DNA of 64,000 nt from Chryseobacterium sp. FH2. GTDB lineage: Bacteria > Bacteroidota > Bacteroidia > Flavobacteriales > Weeksellaceae. Below are positions 16,504 through 24,142 of this stretch, in pieces (the first letter of the stretch is position 1; each line of letters starts with the position of its first letter). A program made the position numbers and the translations under genes. The notes under the pieces were generated by a model. It did not search any database. It was not told the origin of the DNA and saw nothing but the letters and a program-made list of their open reading frames with translations. The DNA lies in the NCBI RefSeq assembly GCF_001045455.1, contig NZ_LFNE01000002.1, forward strand, positions 372,001-436,000. Reading direction: 5' to 3'.

Positions 16504-17511
16504 TTACCCTATATTGAATTTTAAGCCGATCATTTCTTCGCTTAGTTTCCATAGCCGATCTGCATTTTCTCTGTCAATAGAATAAGGTTGTACACCTCTG
16601 ATAGTTGAGGGTTCGTCAAATCTATGTTCTATTTGTCCGTTGTCAATTTCTGCAATATCGCAGTTTTCACAATATACTCCGCCAATAGTTTCCAGAAGCG
16701 GGCTTGTAGCACACCAAATTGTCGTGGCTGCACCTTGCGGAATAGTTTTCAATTTTGCTTCAACGTCAGGCTTTATTTTTCCGTTTTTATCGTGGGTTCC
16801 CATTTGGATATACAAATCGATAGGTTCTTCTCTGCCTAAATCGGTGCCGTATACAGAGCCCGGATGAAGTGAATAAGCTCTTATATTAAAGTTTTTTGCT
16901 CTTTCATTTAATGCTACGGCAAAGAGATTGCTTGCGGTTTTTGACTGCCCGTATCCTAGGAGTGTTTTGTATTCTCTATGTTCGAAATTTGGGTCTTCAA
17001 AATTAAAAGGTGACATCTGATGCCCGTATGAAGAGACATTAATGACTCTTGTCGTATTTGCTTTTTTTAGAGCCTGCCATAATCTTGCGGTGAGATGAAA
17101 TTGCCCTAAATAATTGGTTGCCAATTGTGATTCAATTCCTCTGCCGTCTCTTTTCAACGGAACCCACATTATTCCTGCGTTATTAATGAGTAAATCCAAA
17201 GTTCTGTTTGAAGAAATGAATTTTTCTGCAAAGACATCAATAGATATAGGATCAATCAGATCTAATTTTTCAATTTCTATATTCTCAATTCCCGAAAGAT
17301 TTTTCTTCGCCTTTTCAATATCTCTTGCGGGTACGATAACTTTTGCGCCTGCTGAAGTGAGTGTTTTTGTGGTTTCAAGGCCAATTCCGGCATATCCTCC
17401 TGTAACAATTGCTGTTTTTCCCGTAAGATCTATTCCTTTAATTACATCTTGACTTGCTGATTGTGCAGTAAACCCTGAATTAACAGGATGCTGTAAATTA
17501 TTCTGTATCAT
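16504..17511 (-). CDS. Short-chain dehydrogenase/reductase
   Basis: 335 aa, longer than the 250-aa core, with an N-terminal extension of about 28 residues. Cofactor motif TGGYAGIG (37-44), NNAG (110-113), catalytic Ser around 160-161 and YGQSK with Tyr187 and Lys191. Similar in layout to retinol-dehydrogenase/WWOX-like SDRs, probably NADP(H)-dependent. Substrate unknown. First gene of a pair with an AraC regulator. Confidence 0.9.
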   Translation of the reverse strand: MIQNNLQHPVNSGFTAQSASQDVIKGIDLTGKTAIVTGGYAGIGLETTKTLTSAGAKVIVPARDIEKAKKNLSGIENIEIEKLDLIDPISIDVFAEKFISSNRTLDLLINNAGIMWVPLKRDGRGIESQLATNYLGQFHLTARLWQALKKANTTRVINVSSYGHQMSPFNFEDPNFEHREYKTLLGYGQSKTASNLFAVALNERAKNFNIRAYSLHPGSVYGTDLGREEPIDLYIQMGTHDKNGKIKPDVEAKLKTIPQGAATTIWCATSPLLETIGGVYCENCDIAEIDNGQIEHRFDEPSTIRGVQPYSIDRENADRLWKLSEEMIGLKFNIG

Positions 17512-17534
17512 TTTATTTATTTTAATTTCTAAGA

Positions 17535-17542
17535 CAAAATTA
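17535..17542 (-). promoter_or_regulatory. -7 element for the SDR-AraC unit
   Basis: Minus-strand TAATTTTG matches TAnnTTTG, 23 bp upstream of the SDR start codon. No -33 box at standard spacing. Confidence 0.4.
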
Positions 17543-17669
17543 ATCTAGCTTTTGTTCATTAATTTTGTTTAAAATGTCAAATTACTTTGCTTAGAATTCG
17601 GAAAATTGAAAGTGAATATTTTTCATAATCCATTTAAAATTTTAGAATCTCATAATTTATATTAAACTA

Positions 17670-17701
17670 TTTGCGCATTCTTATTTGAATAAGTAATTTT
17701 G
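17670..17701 (+). promoter_or_regulatory. Promoter of the glycosyltransferase gene
   Basis: TTTG (17670-17673), 20-nt spacer, TAATTTTG (17694-17701). Both boxes and the spacing match the Bacteroidetes consensus. The start codon is only 13 bp further on, so the leader is very short. Confidence 0.65.
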
Positions 17702-17714
17702 ATAAATTTTCAAT

Positions 17715-18719
17715 TTGAAGCCTACAATTTCCATCGTCGTTGCTATTTTTAATCGAAAAGATGAACTTTTTGAACTGCTGAATTCCCTTAATTCACAGAC
17801 TGACAAAGAGTTTGAAATCATAATTGTAGATGATGGTTCTTTCATAGATTTAAAACCTACCATTAGTAATTTTGATTCGATTTTAAATATTACATATTTC
17901 CGAAAAGATAATTCGGGACCTGGTTTATCCAGAAATTATGGAGCAAAAAGAGCTGGAAACGAATGGCTTGTCTTCGTAGACAGTGATGTAATTGTAGAGA
18001 AAGATTATATTGAAAATATTAAAAAAGACATTCTTACAATTCCTTGTGATGCCTTTGGTGGAGCAGATAAAGCGCATAAAGGCTTCAATCTTATGCAAAA
18101 AGCAATTTCCTATTCTATGACGTCGGTTTTCACAACAGGAGGTATTAGAGGAAACAAAAAAGCGGTTTCAAAATTTCAGCCCAGAAGCTTCAATATGGGG
18201 GTGAAAAAAGAAATTTTCGATAAGGTAGGAGGTTTTTCAGAAATGAGGATAGGGGAAGATCCGGATTTATCGATGACACTTTGGGAAAATAATTATACAA
18301 CAGCTTTTTTTGATAATATAGCAGTGTATCATAAACGTAGAGTTGATTTTGGTAAATTCTCAAAACAAGTATATCAATTTGGCTGTGCAAGACCGATTCT
18401 TAATCAAAGACATCCAAATTATGTGAAAATTTCCTTTGCTTTTCCCACCCTATTTTTGTTGGGGTATATTATGGGGTTTTTAGAATATTTCATCATAGGA
18501 AGAGGGATTATTCTTGCTTTCTACGGATTATATACCTTTTTAGTTTTAGTGCATGCCTTGTTGGTTACTAAAAATATCAGTATTGCAGGAATGGCAGTGA
18601 TTTCCACTTATATTCAGATGTTTTCTTATGGATATGGTTTTTTAAAATCATGGATTTTGTTGAATATTTTCAAAATGAAACCTGAAGATGCCTTTCCAAA
18701 ACATTTTCATAAAGATTAA
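17715..18719 (+). CDS. Family 2 glycosyltransferase with C-terminal membrane segments
   Basis: 334 aa starting at TTG 17715. No ATG occurs until residue 127, and the TTG gives the standard N-terminus KPTISIVVA, so TTG is the real start. GT-A fold with VDD (38-40) and DSD (89-91) for nucleotide-sugar and metal binding, and GEDPDL (180-185) as the catalytic-base region. Two to three hydrophobic helices after about residue 240 anchor it in the membrane. Likely a surface-polysaccharide or lipid glycosyltransferase. No polysaccharide cluster surrounds it. Confidence 0.9.
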   Translation: MKPTISIVVAIFNRKDELFELLNSLNSQTDKEFEIIIVDDGSFIDLKPTISNFDSILNITYFRKDNSGPGLSRNYGAKRAGNEWLVFVDSDVIVEKDYIENIKKDILTIPCDAFGGADKAHKGFNLMQKAISYSMTSVFTTGGIRGNKKAVSKFQPRSFNMGVKKEIFDKVGGFSEMRIGEDPDLSMTLWENNYTTAFFDNIAVYHKRRVDFGKFSKQVYQFGCARPILNQRHPNYVKISFAFPTLFLLGYIMGFLEYFIIGRGIILAFYGLYTFLVLVHALLVTKNISIAGMAVISTYIQMFSYGYGFLKSWILLNIFKMKPEDAFPKHFHKD

Positions 18720-18724
18720 AAAAT

Positions 18725-18753
18725 AAAAGCTGTTGAAATTTTCAGCAGCTTTT
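18725..18753. terminator. Bidirectional terminator between convergent genes
   Basis: Stem 18725-18737 / 18741-18753 (aaaagctgttgaa with ttcagcagctttt, one G-T pair), A-rich before and T-rich after, serving the glycosyltransferase and possibly the PLP-enzyme gene. Confidence 0.75.
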
Positions 18754-18763
18754 ATAACAATAA

Positions 18764-19990
18764 TTAGAATATAGAGATGGTTTCATGGTTAAGAATACCT
18801 ACTTTCAGCATGCATTCTTTCATCTTTTGATACGTTCGTTCGATATCGTGATCAAGACCAATTGAGAATCTGATCAATCCATCGGAAATACCCATTGCTG
18901 AGCGTTCTTCTTCCGGAATTTCGGATGATGTTGAGCTTCCAGAGCAAGAAAATAATGTTTTATAAAATCCTAAACTTACGGCTAAGTAACCAAGATTTTC
19001 TTTCTGCATCATTTCCATCAATTCGTTTGCTTTATCAGTAGTCTCTGCATCTAATGTCAATAACCCCCCGAATCCGTATTCTTCATGCATCATACTTTTC
19101 ATTAATTCGTGGTTTTTGTGGGATTTTAATCCCGGATAAGAAACTTTTAGCCCGTCATTTTCGAATCTTTCAGCCAAATACATTGCATTGTGGCTATGTT
19201 GTTTCATTCTTATATGAAGTGTTCTGAGATTTTTTAAAATGCTTGCGGAACGGAAACTGTCCATCGTAGGACCTAGAAGCATACAAGCTCCCGTATTTAC
19301 ATTTTTAGTGTCGTTAATGAATTCCTGACTCGCACAATACACTCCGCCGACGGTATCACTGCTTCCGTTAATAAATTTCGTTAAAGAATGAATCACGACA
19401 TCAGCTCCCAGTAAAGTCGGAGAAATGGAAAGTGGAGAGAATGTATTATCGACGATAAGCTTTACGTTATATTTTTTACCTATTTCAGATAATTTTTTCA
19501 AATCGGCTACCTCCAAAAGAGGGTTGCTGACACTTTCACAATAGATAACTTTTGTGTTAGGTTTAATGGCTTTTTCAATCGCCTCAAAATTATTAATATC
19601 TAGAAAACTGGTTTCAATATTGAATGGAGGAAGGAAATTTTTCAGAAAAGCATAGGTTCCGCCGTAAATTGTTCTGCTCGAAATAATGTGGTCACCACTT
19701 TTGCAAATCTGCATTAAAACAGAAGTGATTGCACCCATTCCTGATGCCGTGACATTGGCTGCTTCTGTGTTTTCCATTTTGGCTAATGCCTGAGAAAGAT
19801 ACAGATTCATTGGGGATGAATGTCTTGAATATAAATAACATCCGTCTGCATTTCCTTCAAATGTATCAAACATGGTCTTTGCAGAAAGAAATGTATATGT
19901 AGAACTATCTGAAATTGAGGGGTTAACTCCACCAAATTCGCCAAAATATTGCAAATCCTGAATTTCGTTTGCCGCATTGAAATCTTCCAT
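18764..19990 (-). CDS. Cys/Met-metabolism PLP-dependent lyase (methionine gamma-lyase / cystathionine gamma-synthase family)
   Basis: 408 aa, cytoplasmic. ASGMGAI (82-88) binds the PLP phosphate, Asp181 in DNTFSP contacts the pyridine nitrogen, and SLTK (202-205) carries the Schiff-base Lys205. YSRHSSP (54-60) matches the YSR substrate region. Reaction in this family: gamma-elimination or replacement on methionine, cystathionine or homocysteine derivatives; the specific one is not decided by sequence. It is divergent from an Lrp/AsnC regulator 145 bp away, which suggests amino-acid-responsive control. Confidence 0.9.
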   Translation of the reverse strand: MEDFNAANEIQDLQYFGEFGGVNPSISDSSTYTFLSAKTMFDTFEGNADGCYLYSRHSSPMNLYLSQALAKMENTEAANVTASGMGAITSVLMQICKSGDHIISSRTIYGGTYAFLKNFLPPFNIETSFLDINNFEAIEKAIKPNTKVIYCESVSNPLLEVADLKKLSEIGKKYNVKLIVDNTFSPLSISPTLLGADVVIHSLTKFINGSSDTVGGVYCASQEFINDTKNVNTGACMLLGPTMDSFRSASILKNLRTLHIRMKQHSHNAMYLAERFENDGLKVSYPGLKSHKNHELMKSMMHEEYGFGGLLTLDAETTDKANELMEMMQKENLGYLAVSLGFYKTLFSCSGSSTSSEIPEEERSAMGISDGLIRFSIGLDHDIERTYQKMKECMLKVGILNHETISIF

Positions 19991-20096
19991 GATTTTTTTG
20001 CTTAAAAATGAATTAATTTCATAATTATAACAATAAAAATCTTAATTATCAGAATATAAATCTATTAATATTCATTTTAATAGAAAAAATGTTTAT

Positions 20097-20104
20097 TATA
20101 TTTG
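20097..20104 (+). promoter_or_regulatory. -7 element for the Lrp/AsnC gene
   Basis: TATATTTG, full TAnnTTTG match, 31 bp upstream of the chosen ATG at 20136. It lies in the shared divergent spacer with the PLP enzyme. Confidence 0.5.
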
Positions 20105-20135
20105 TTTTTTGCAAACTCTTACCAAAAAAATATCT

Positions 20136-20594
20136 ATGAGCTTTGATGAAATTGACAAAAAACTGCTTCTTTTTTTACAGGAAGATTCTAAACAAACGAC
20201 TAAAGAATTGTCTTACAAGCTTGGTTTATCGGTAACGGCTGTTTATGAACGTATAAAAAAGCTTGAAAATACAGGTGTAATTTCAAAATATGTTGCGCTT
20301 TTGAATAAACATAAAATTGGAAAAGATTTCGTGGTTCTATGCCATGTAAAACTGAGTCAGCATAAAAAAGAATATGTCCTTCAATTTGAAAAAGAAGTGA
20401 TGAATTTACAGGAAGTAACGGAATGTTTTCATGTAAGCGGTGATTATGATTATATTCTCAAAATCTGTGTGAAAGATATGGCAGATTACAGAAATTTTAT
20501 GCTGACAAAACTGACGACTTTACAGCATATTGCAAGTACTCACAGTTCATTTATGATTTCTGAGGTAAAAAATACAACCGCAATAGTTCTTTAA
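20136..20594 (+). CDS. Lrp/AsnC family transcriptional regulator
   Basis: 152 aa from ATG 20136. A TTG at 20109 would add nine residues but sits next to the -7 box, and MSFDEIDKKLL is the usual family start. N-terminal winged HTH (about 3-60: TTKELSYKLGLSVTAVYERIKKLE) and C-terminal RAM ligand-binding domain (about 68-145). Known: members sense amino acids and often regulate the adjacent gene. Divergent position makes the PLP lyase its most likely target. It converges on the bestrophin gene with only 3 bp between the stops. Confidence 0.92.
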   Translation: MSFDEIDKKLLLFLQEDSKQTTKELSYKLGLSVTAVYERIKKLENTGVISKYVALLNKHKIGKDFVVLCHVKLSQHKKEYVLQFEKEVMNLQEVTECFHVSGDYDYILKICVKDMADYRNFMLTKLTTLQHIASTHSSFMISEVKNTTAIVL

Positions 20595-20597
20595 ATT

Positions 20598-21623
20598 TTA
20601 AACCAAAACTCCGTTTTTAGATAAAATTGGTTCAGGAAGATCTTCTTCACCAATCATTTGGAGCACATCTATTTCGATGGTTCGGCAAATTGACAGCATA
20701 GGAACGTCAAACATCAGTCCTGCAAAAGGATTTTCGGAATAATCACCAACCAATTCCATGATAATATAAATCCAGCCTATAATGATACAGAAAGGAATAC
20801 AGGTCCAGATTCCCCAATCGCCTAATTTTGCAAATTCATTCACCAAACCTAAAGGTAATAAGGTGATGAAAAGAATATTAAAAATAAAAGCTGTACTTGC
20901 AAACTGTCTTGGAGAAGGAAATTTTTTGATTCTTTCGGCTTGCCCCTGATAACCGTAGAATTCATTTAAACAAGCCTGAAGCTGTGTTTGATTGAAATCT
21001 GTAATGTTTTTTGTATTTTTTAGTTCGTTGATTTCCTTTGCCTGTAATGAAATCAAATATGTGGCAAAGTTTTTATATTCTGATTGTGACCCAAATTCCT
21101 CCTGAGAAAGATATTTATGTAAAAAAATAGGAGTCCTTCCGTAATCAGGAAATCCGGCTTTAATCAGCCTGTTGCGTCTTTGATTGATATGATGGAATTT
21201 TTCTTCTTCGGTACTGATGTGCTCCCATTCTGTAGGAATCAATAACTGCTCACGAAAGGCGTAGAGCCAGGCGATATGTCGATAAGCAATTTTTTTTCTT
21301 CTATCTTCCAAATTATTAATATTTCCGTTTTCTGTATCAAAAGCATACAGCATTGAAACAAATGAACGACTGGAATTCACAATTCCTCCCCAAATTTTTC
21401 GGGCTTCCCAAAGCCTGTCGTATGCCTGATTATTTTTAAAGCCGACCAAAAAAGCTTCAGCAGTACCAATCAATGCAACGGGAACCCACGGAATTGTCAT
21501 CCATTCCCAGTTGAAAAAGTAGAATAGAGTAGCAATCAACGTGCACCATATGGAAATCCAGATTAAATGAAACCCGGATAAATTAAGAACCTGTCTGTAA
21601 TTGAAGTATTTTGTTGTTATCAT
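20598..21623 (-). CDS. Bestrophin family ion channel (UPF0187)
   Basis: 341 aa with four to five membrane helices. N-terminal helix pair, then the conserved GFKNNQAYDRLWEARKIWG segment (about 61-79) and NSSRSF, hallmarks of bacterial bestrophins, with an acidic, Pro-containing C-terminus after the ENPF...D segment. Known: the Klebsiella homologue forms a pentameric cation-selective channel. Gene is monocistronic; no regulation is visible. Confidence 0.9.
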   Translation of the reverse strand: MITTKYFNYRQVLNLSGFHLIWISIWCTLIATLFYFFNWEWMTIPWVPVALIGTAEAFLVGFKNNQAYDRLWEARKIWGGIVNSSRSFVSMLYAFDTENGNINNLEDRRKKIAYRHIAWLYAFREQLLIPTEWEHISTEEEKFHHINQRRNRLIKAGFPDYGRTPIFLHKYLSQEEFGSQSEYKNFATYLISLQAKEINELKNTKNITDFNQTQLQACLNEFYGYQGQAERIKKFPSPRQFASTAFIFNILFITLLPLGLVNEFAKLGDWGIWTCIPFCIIIGWIYIIMELVGDYSENPFAGLMFDVPMLSICRTIEIDVLQMIGEEDLPEPILSKNGVLV

Positions 21624-21810
21624 GATTTGTGTAAGGAATTAGAGGAAAAGGGATAAGCAAAATAAATACCAACTAAAATATGTTAATAATTGTAATTTTA
21701 AATATATCAAGAAAACGAGAAAGGCTGACGATAACCTTTTACCATAATAATTTACCTGAATTTAGTTTTTATACTTAACACAAGTCTACGAAAAATACGA
21801 TAAAATGTAT

Positions 21811-21838
21811 AAAAAAACCTCTAAAATTTTAGAGGTTT
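21811..21838 (-). terminator. Rho-independent terminator after the E1 gene
   Basis: Perfect 24-bp palindrome 21815-21838 (aaacctctaaaa and its complement), with a minus-strand T run at 21811-21817. Confidence 0.85.
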
Positions 21839-21845
21839 GGTTGTA

Positions 21846-23918
21846 TTAATAATGAAGTAATTCTTCAATTTTCCGACTCAATTTTCCGGCATTTGGAAGC
21901 ATCTCTTTTTCTAATATTAAATTGATTGGGACTGCTGGTAAATCTAACGAGCCCATGGTTTCCACCGGAGCATCAAGATATTTGAAGCAGTTTCTAGAAA
22001 TACGGTGTGCGAAAGCTTCTGCGAATGAATTGTTAAGCTGTTCTTCTGTGAGAACAATACATTTTCCGTGGGCTTTTACTCTTTCAAAAACCAATTCTTC
22101 ATCGAGCGGGATTAATGTTCTCAAATCGATAACTTCAACTCTTCCATTAAAGTTTTTAGCAGCTTCTTTCGCCCAGTAAACTCCCATTCCATAAGTTACA
22201 ATTAATAAAGTTCTGCCTTTTTCAGTTTCTTGTTTATCGGCTTCAATAATGATTTTTCCTTTTCCAAAAGGTAAAATATAATCTTCAGCCGGCTCAATTG
22301 TTTTTGCATCTTCAGTTCCCGGAACCTTGCTCCAATATAAACCTTTATGCTCCAACATCACAACAGGGTTCGGGTCATAATAAGCAGCTTTTATTAAGCC
22401 TTTAAAGTCTGCGGCATTACTTGGGTAAGCAATTTTAATACCTTTAATATTAGCTAAAATACTTTCAACACTGCCGCTATGGTAAGGCCCGCCGCCGCCG
22501 TAAGCTCCAATCGGAACTCTGATGATATTGCTAACAGGGAATTTTCCCCCGCTTAAATAATTTGATTTTGAAATTTCAGTGATTAACTGGTTGATTCCCG
22601 GATAAATATAGTCTGCAAACTGTACTTCAACAATAGGTTTTAAACCCACCGCGCTCATTCCTGTTGTGGAACCGATGATATAAGCTTCCTGAATAGCTGT
22701 GTTGAAAACTCTTTTGCTCCCGAATTTTTTCCCTAACGTCACTGTTTCACGAAAAACTCCACCAATTCTTTCTCCTACATCTTGGCCGTAAAGTAAAGCT
22801 TCGGGATGCTTCCACATTAATTCCTGGATTGCGTGAATAGCTGCATCTACCATTACAATTTTTTCACCTCCGGCTGGTTCGCGGGTTCCGGCTTCCTCCG
22901 TAATTGGAGTCGGTGCAAAAACATGTTGCGTTACAGTTTCAGGTTTTGGATCTTCTGCATTTTGAGCTTTTTGAAAAGCTTCTTCTGCTTCCAGCCTCGC
23001 TTTTTTTGTAATTTGTTTTAATAATTCTTCGTCTATTCCGGTCTCAAGCAATTGTTTTCTCAGGATTTCTCCCGGATCTTTTGCTCTGTGTTTTGTTAAA
23101 TCCTCTTCATCTCTATAAAATTCTCTTCTTACGCCGGAAGTGTGATGGCCAATAAGAACAGTTTTAGCACAAACAACTAAAGGCTTTCTCTCTGATCTTA
23201 CAAAATCAACAGCCTTTTTCATCACCTCAAAGCTTTCAATGAAATCTGTTCCGTCCACTCTCATTCTTCCCAGACCTGAAAATCCGGCAACAAAATCATA
23301 GGCATCACAGGTTCTTGCTTCTTCTTTGGTTACGGAAATTCCCCATTCATTATCCTGTACCAGGAAAATGATTGGAAGCTGATGCAAAGCTGCAAACTGA
23401 AGTGCTTCACTCACTTCGCCTTCCGTTACGGAATTATCCCCAAGACTACAAACAACAACAGGATTGTTTTCAAATTGTTGTAATTCAAAATCCTGAATGT
23501 ATTTTATCCCCTGGGCAACTCCCGTTGTAGGAATGGTCTGCATTCCTGTTGCAGAACTTTGATGGATAATTTTTGGTTTGTTTTCGTCTCTGCTTGAAGG
23601 GTGGGAATAATAGGATCTGCCTCCGGAAAAAGGATCGTCAGCTTTTGCCAATAGCTGAAGCATCAATTGATAAGGTTCAAAACCAATGCCCAGAAGAATG
23701 CTCTCGTCTCTGTAATAGGGAGACACCCAATCCTCTTTTTTCAACTGATAAGCTGTAGCCAGCTGAATTGCTTCGTGGCCTCTTGATGTACTATGAACAT
23801 ATTTACAAACATTTCTGTTTTCTTCATAGATATCTGCCATAGCTTTGGCTAGCATCATATGGTTATAAGCTTTTAGTAAAATATCCTGAGAAACTTTTTC
23901 GTGAAGTGTATTTTCCAT
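21846..23918 (-). CDS. Branched-chain 2-oxoacid dehydrogenase E1, fused alpha-beta subunits
   Basis: 690 aa from ATG 23918; an in-frame ATG at 23945 lies upstream of the -7 element and is rejected. The N-terminal half is E1-alpha (GHEAIQLATA, then the thiamine-diphosphate motif beginning GDNSVTEGEVSEAL and ending near DNEWGISV). A linker rich in Pro/Glu/Thr (about 325-355) joins E1-beta (EALLYGQDVG..., RVFNTAIQEA, FADYIYPG). Role: decarboxylates branched 2-oxoacids (or a related 2-oxoacid) for the E2 lipoyl enzyme, feeding branched fatty-acid primers. E2 and E3 are not in the window. A palindrome covers the -33 region. Confidence 0.92.
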   Translation of the reverse strand: MENTLHEKVSQDILLKAYNHMMLAKAMADIYEENRNVCKYVHSTSRGHEAIQLATAYQLKKEDWVSPYYRDESILLGIGFEPYQLMLQLLAKADDPFSGGRSYYSHPSSRDENKPKIIHQSSATGMQTIPTTGVAQGIKYIQDFELQQFENNPVVVCSLGDNSVTEGEVSEALQFAALHQLPIIFLVQDNEWGISVTKEEARTCDAYDFVAGFSGLGRMRVDGTDFIESFEVMKKAVDFVRSERKPLVVCAKTVLIGHHTSGVRREFYRDEEDLTKHRAKDPGEILRKQLLETGIDEELLKQITKKARLEAEEAFQKAQNAEDPKPETVTQHVFAPTPITEEAGTREPAGGEKIVMVDAAIHAIQELMWKHPEALLYGQDVGERIGGVFRETVTLGKKFGSKRVFNTAIQEAYIIGSTTGMSAVGLKPIVEVQFADYIYPGINQLITEISKSNYLSGGKFPVSNIIRVPIGAYGGGGPYHSGSVESILANIKGIKIAYPSNAADFKGLIKAAYYDPNPVVMLEHKGLYWSKVPGTEDAKTIEPAEDYILPFGKGKIIIEADKQETEKGRTLLIVTYGMGVYWAKEAAKNFNGRVEVIDLRTLIPLDEELVFERVKAHGKCIVLTEEQLNNSFAEAFAHRISRNCFKYLDAPVETMGSLDLPAVPINLILEKEMLPNAGKLSRKIEELLHY

Positions 23919-23924
23919 AGAAAG

Positions 23925-23932
23925 CAAATATA
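23925..23932 (-). promoter_or_regulatory. -7 element for the E1 gene
   Basis: Minus-strand TATATTTG, full TAnnTTTG match, 6 bp upstream of the chosen ATG, so the leader would be very short. Confidence 0.55.
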
Positions 23933-23948
23933 CATAAAAAAACAAAAT

Positions 23949-23964
23949 ACTAACACTCGTTAGT
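23949..23964 (-). promoter_or_regulatory. Candidate TetR-type operator upstream of the E1 gene
   Basis: ACTAAC-ACTC-GTTAGT, perfect 6-bp arms with a 4-nt centre. It spans the place where the -33 box should lie, so a bound repressor would block the promoter. An overlapping pairing AACACT/AGTGTT (23952-23967) is also possible. The TetR assignment is by resemblance only. Confidence 0.45.
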
Positions 23965-24142
23965 GTTTGCCGATAATTTGATGATAATCAGCTTGATTTA
24001 TTTAAAATATACTATTGGAATACAAAAATAGGTTACAAAAAATATATACTGTAACTCACGATGATTTATAAAACTAATTTCAAAAGACAAAAAATTAAAT
24101 TAACTTTACATTCTCTTTTTTAATAAAAGCTAGGAAAAATAC

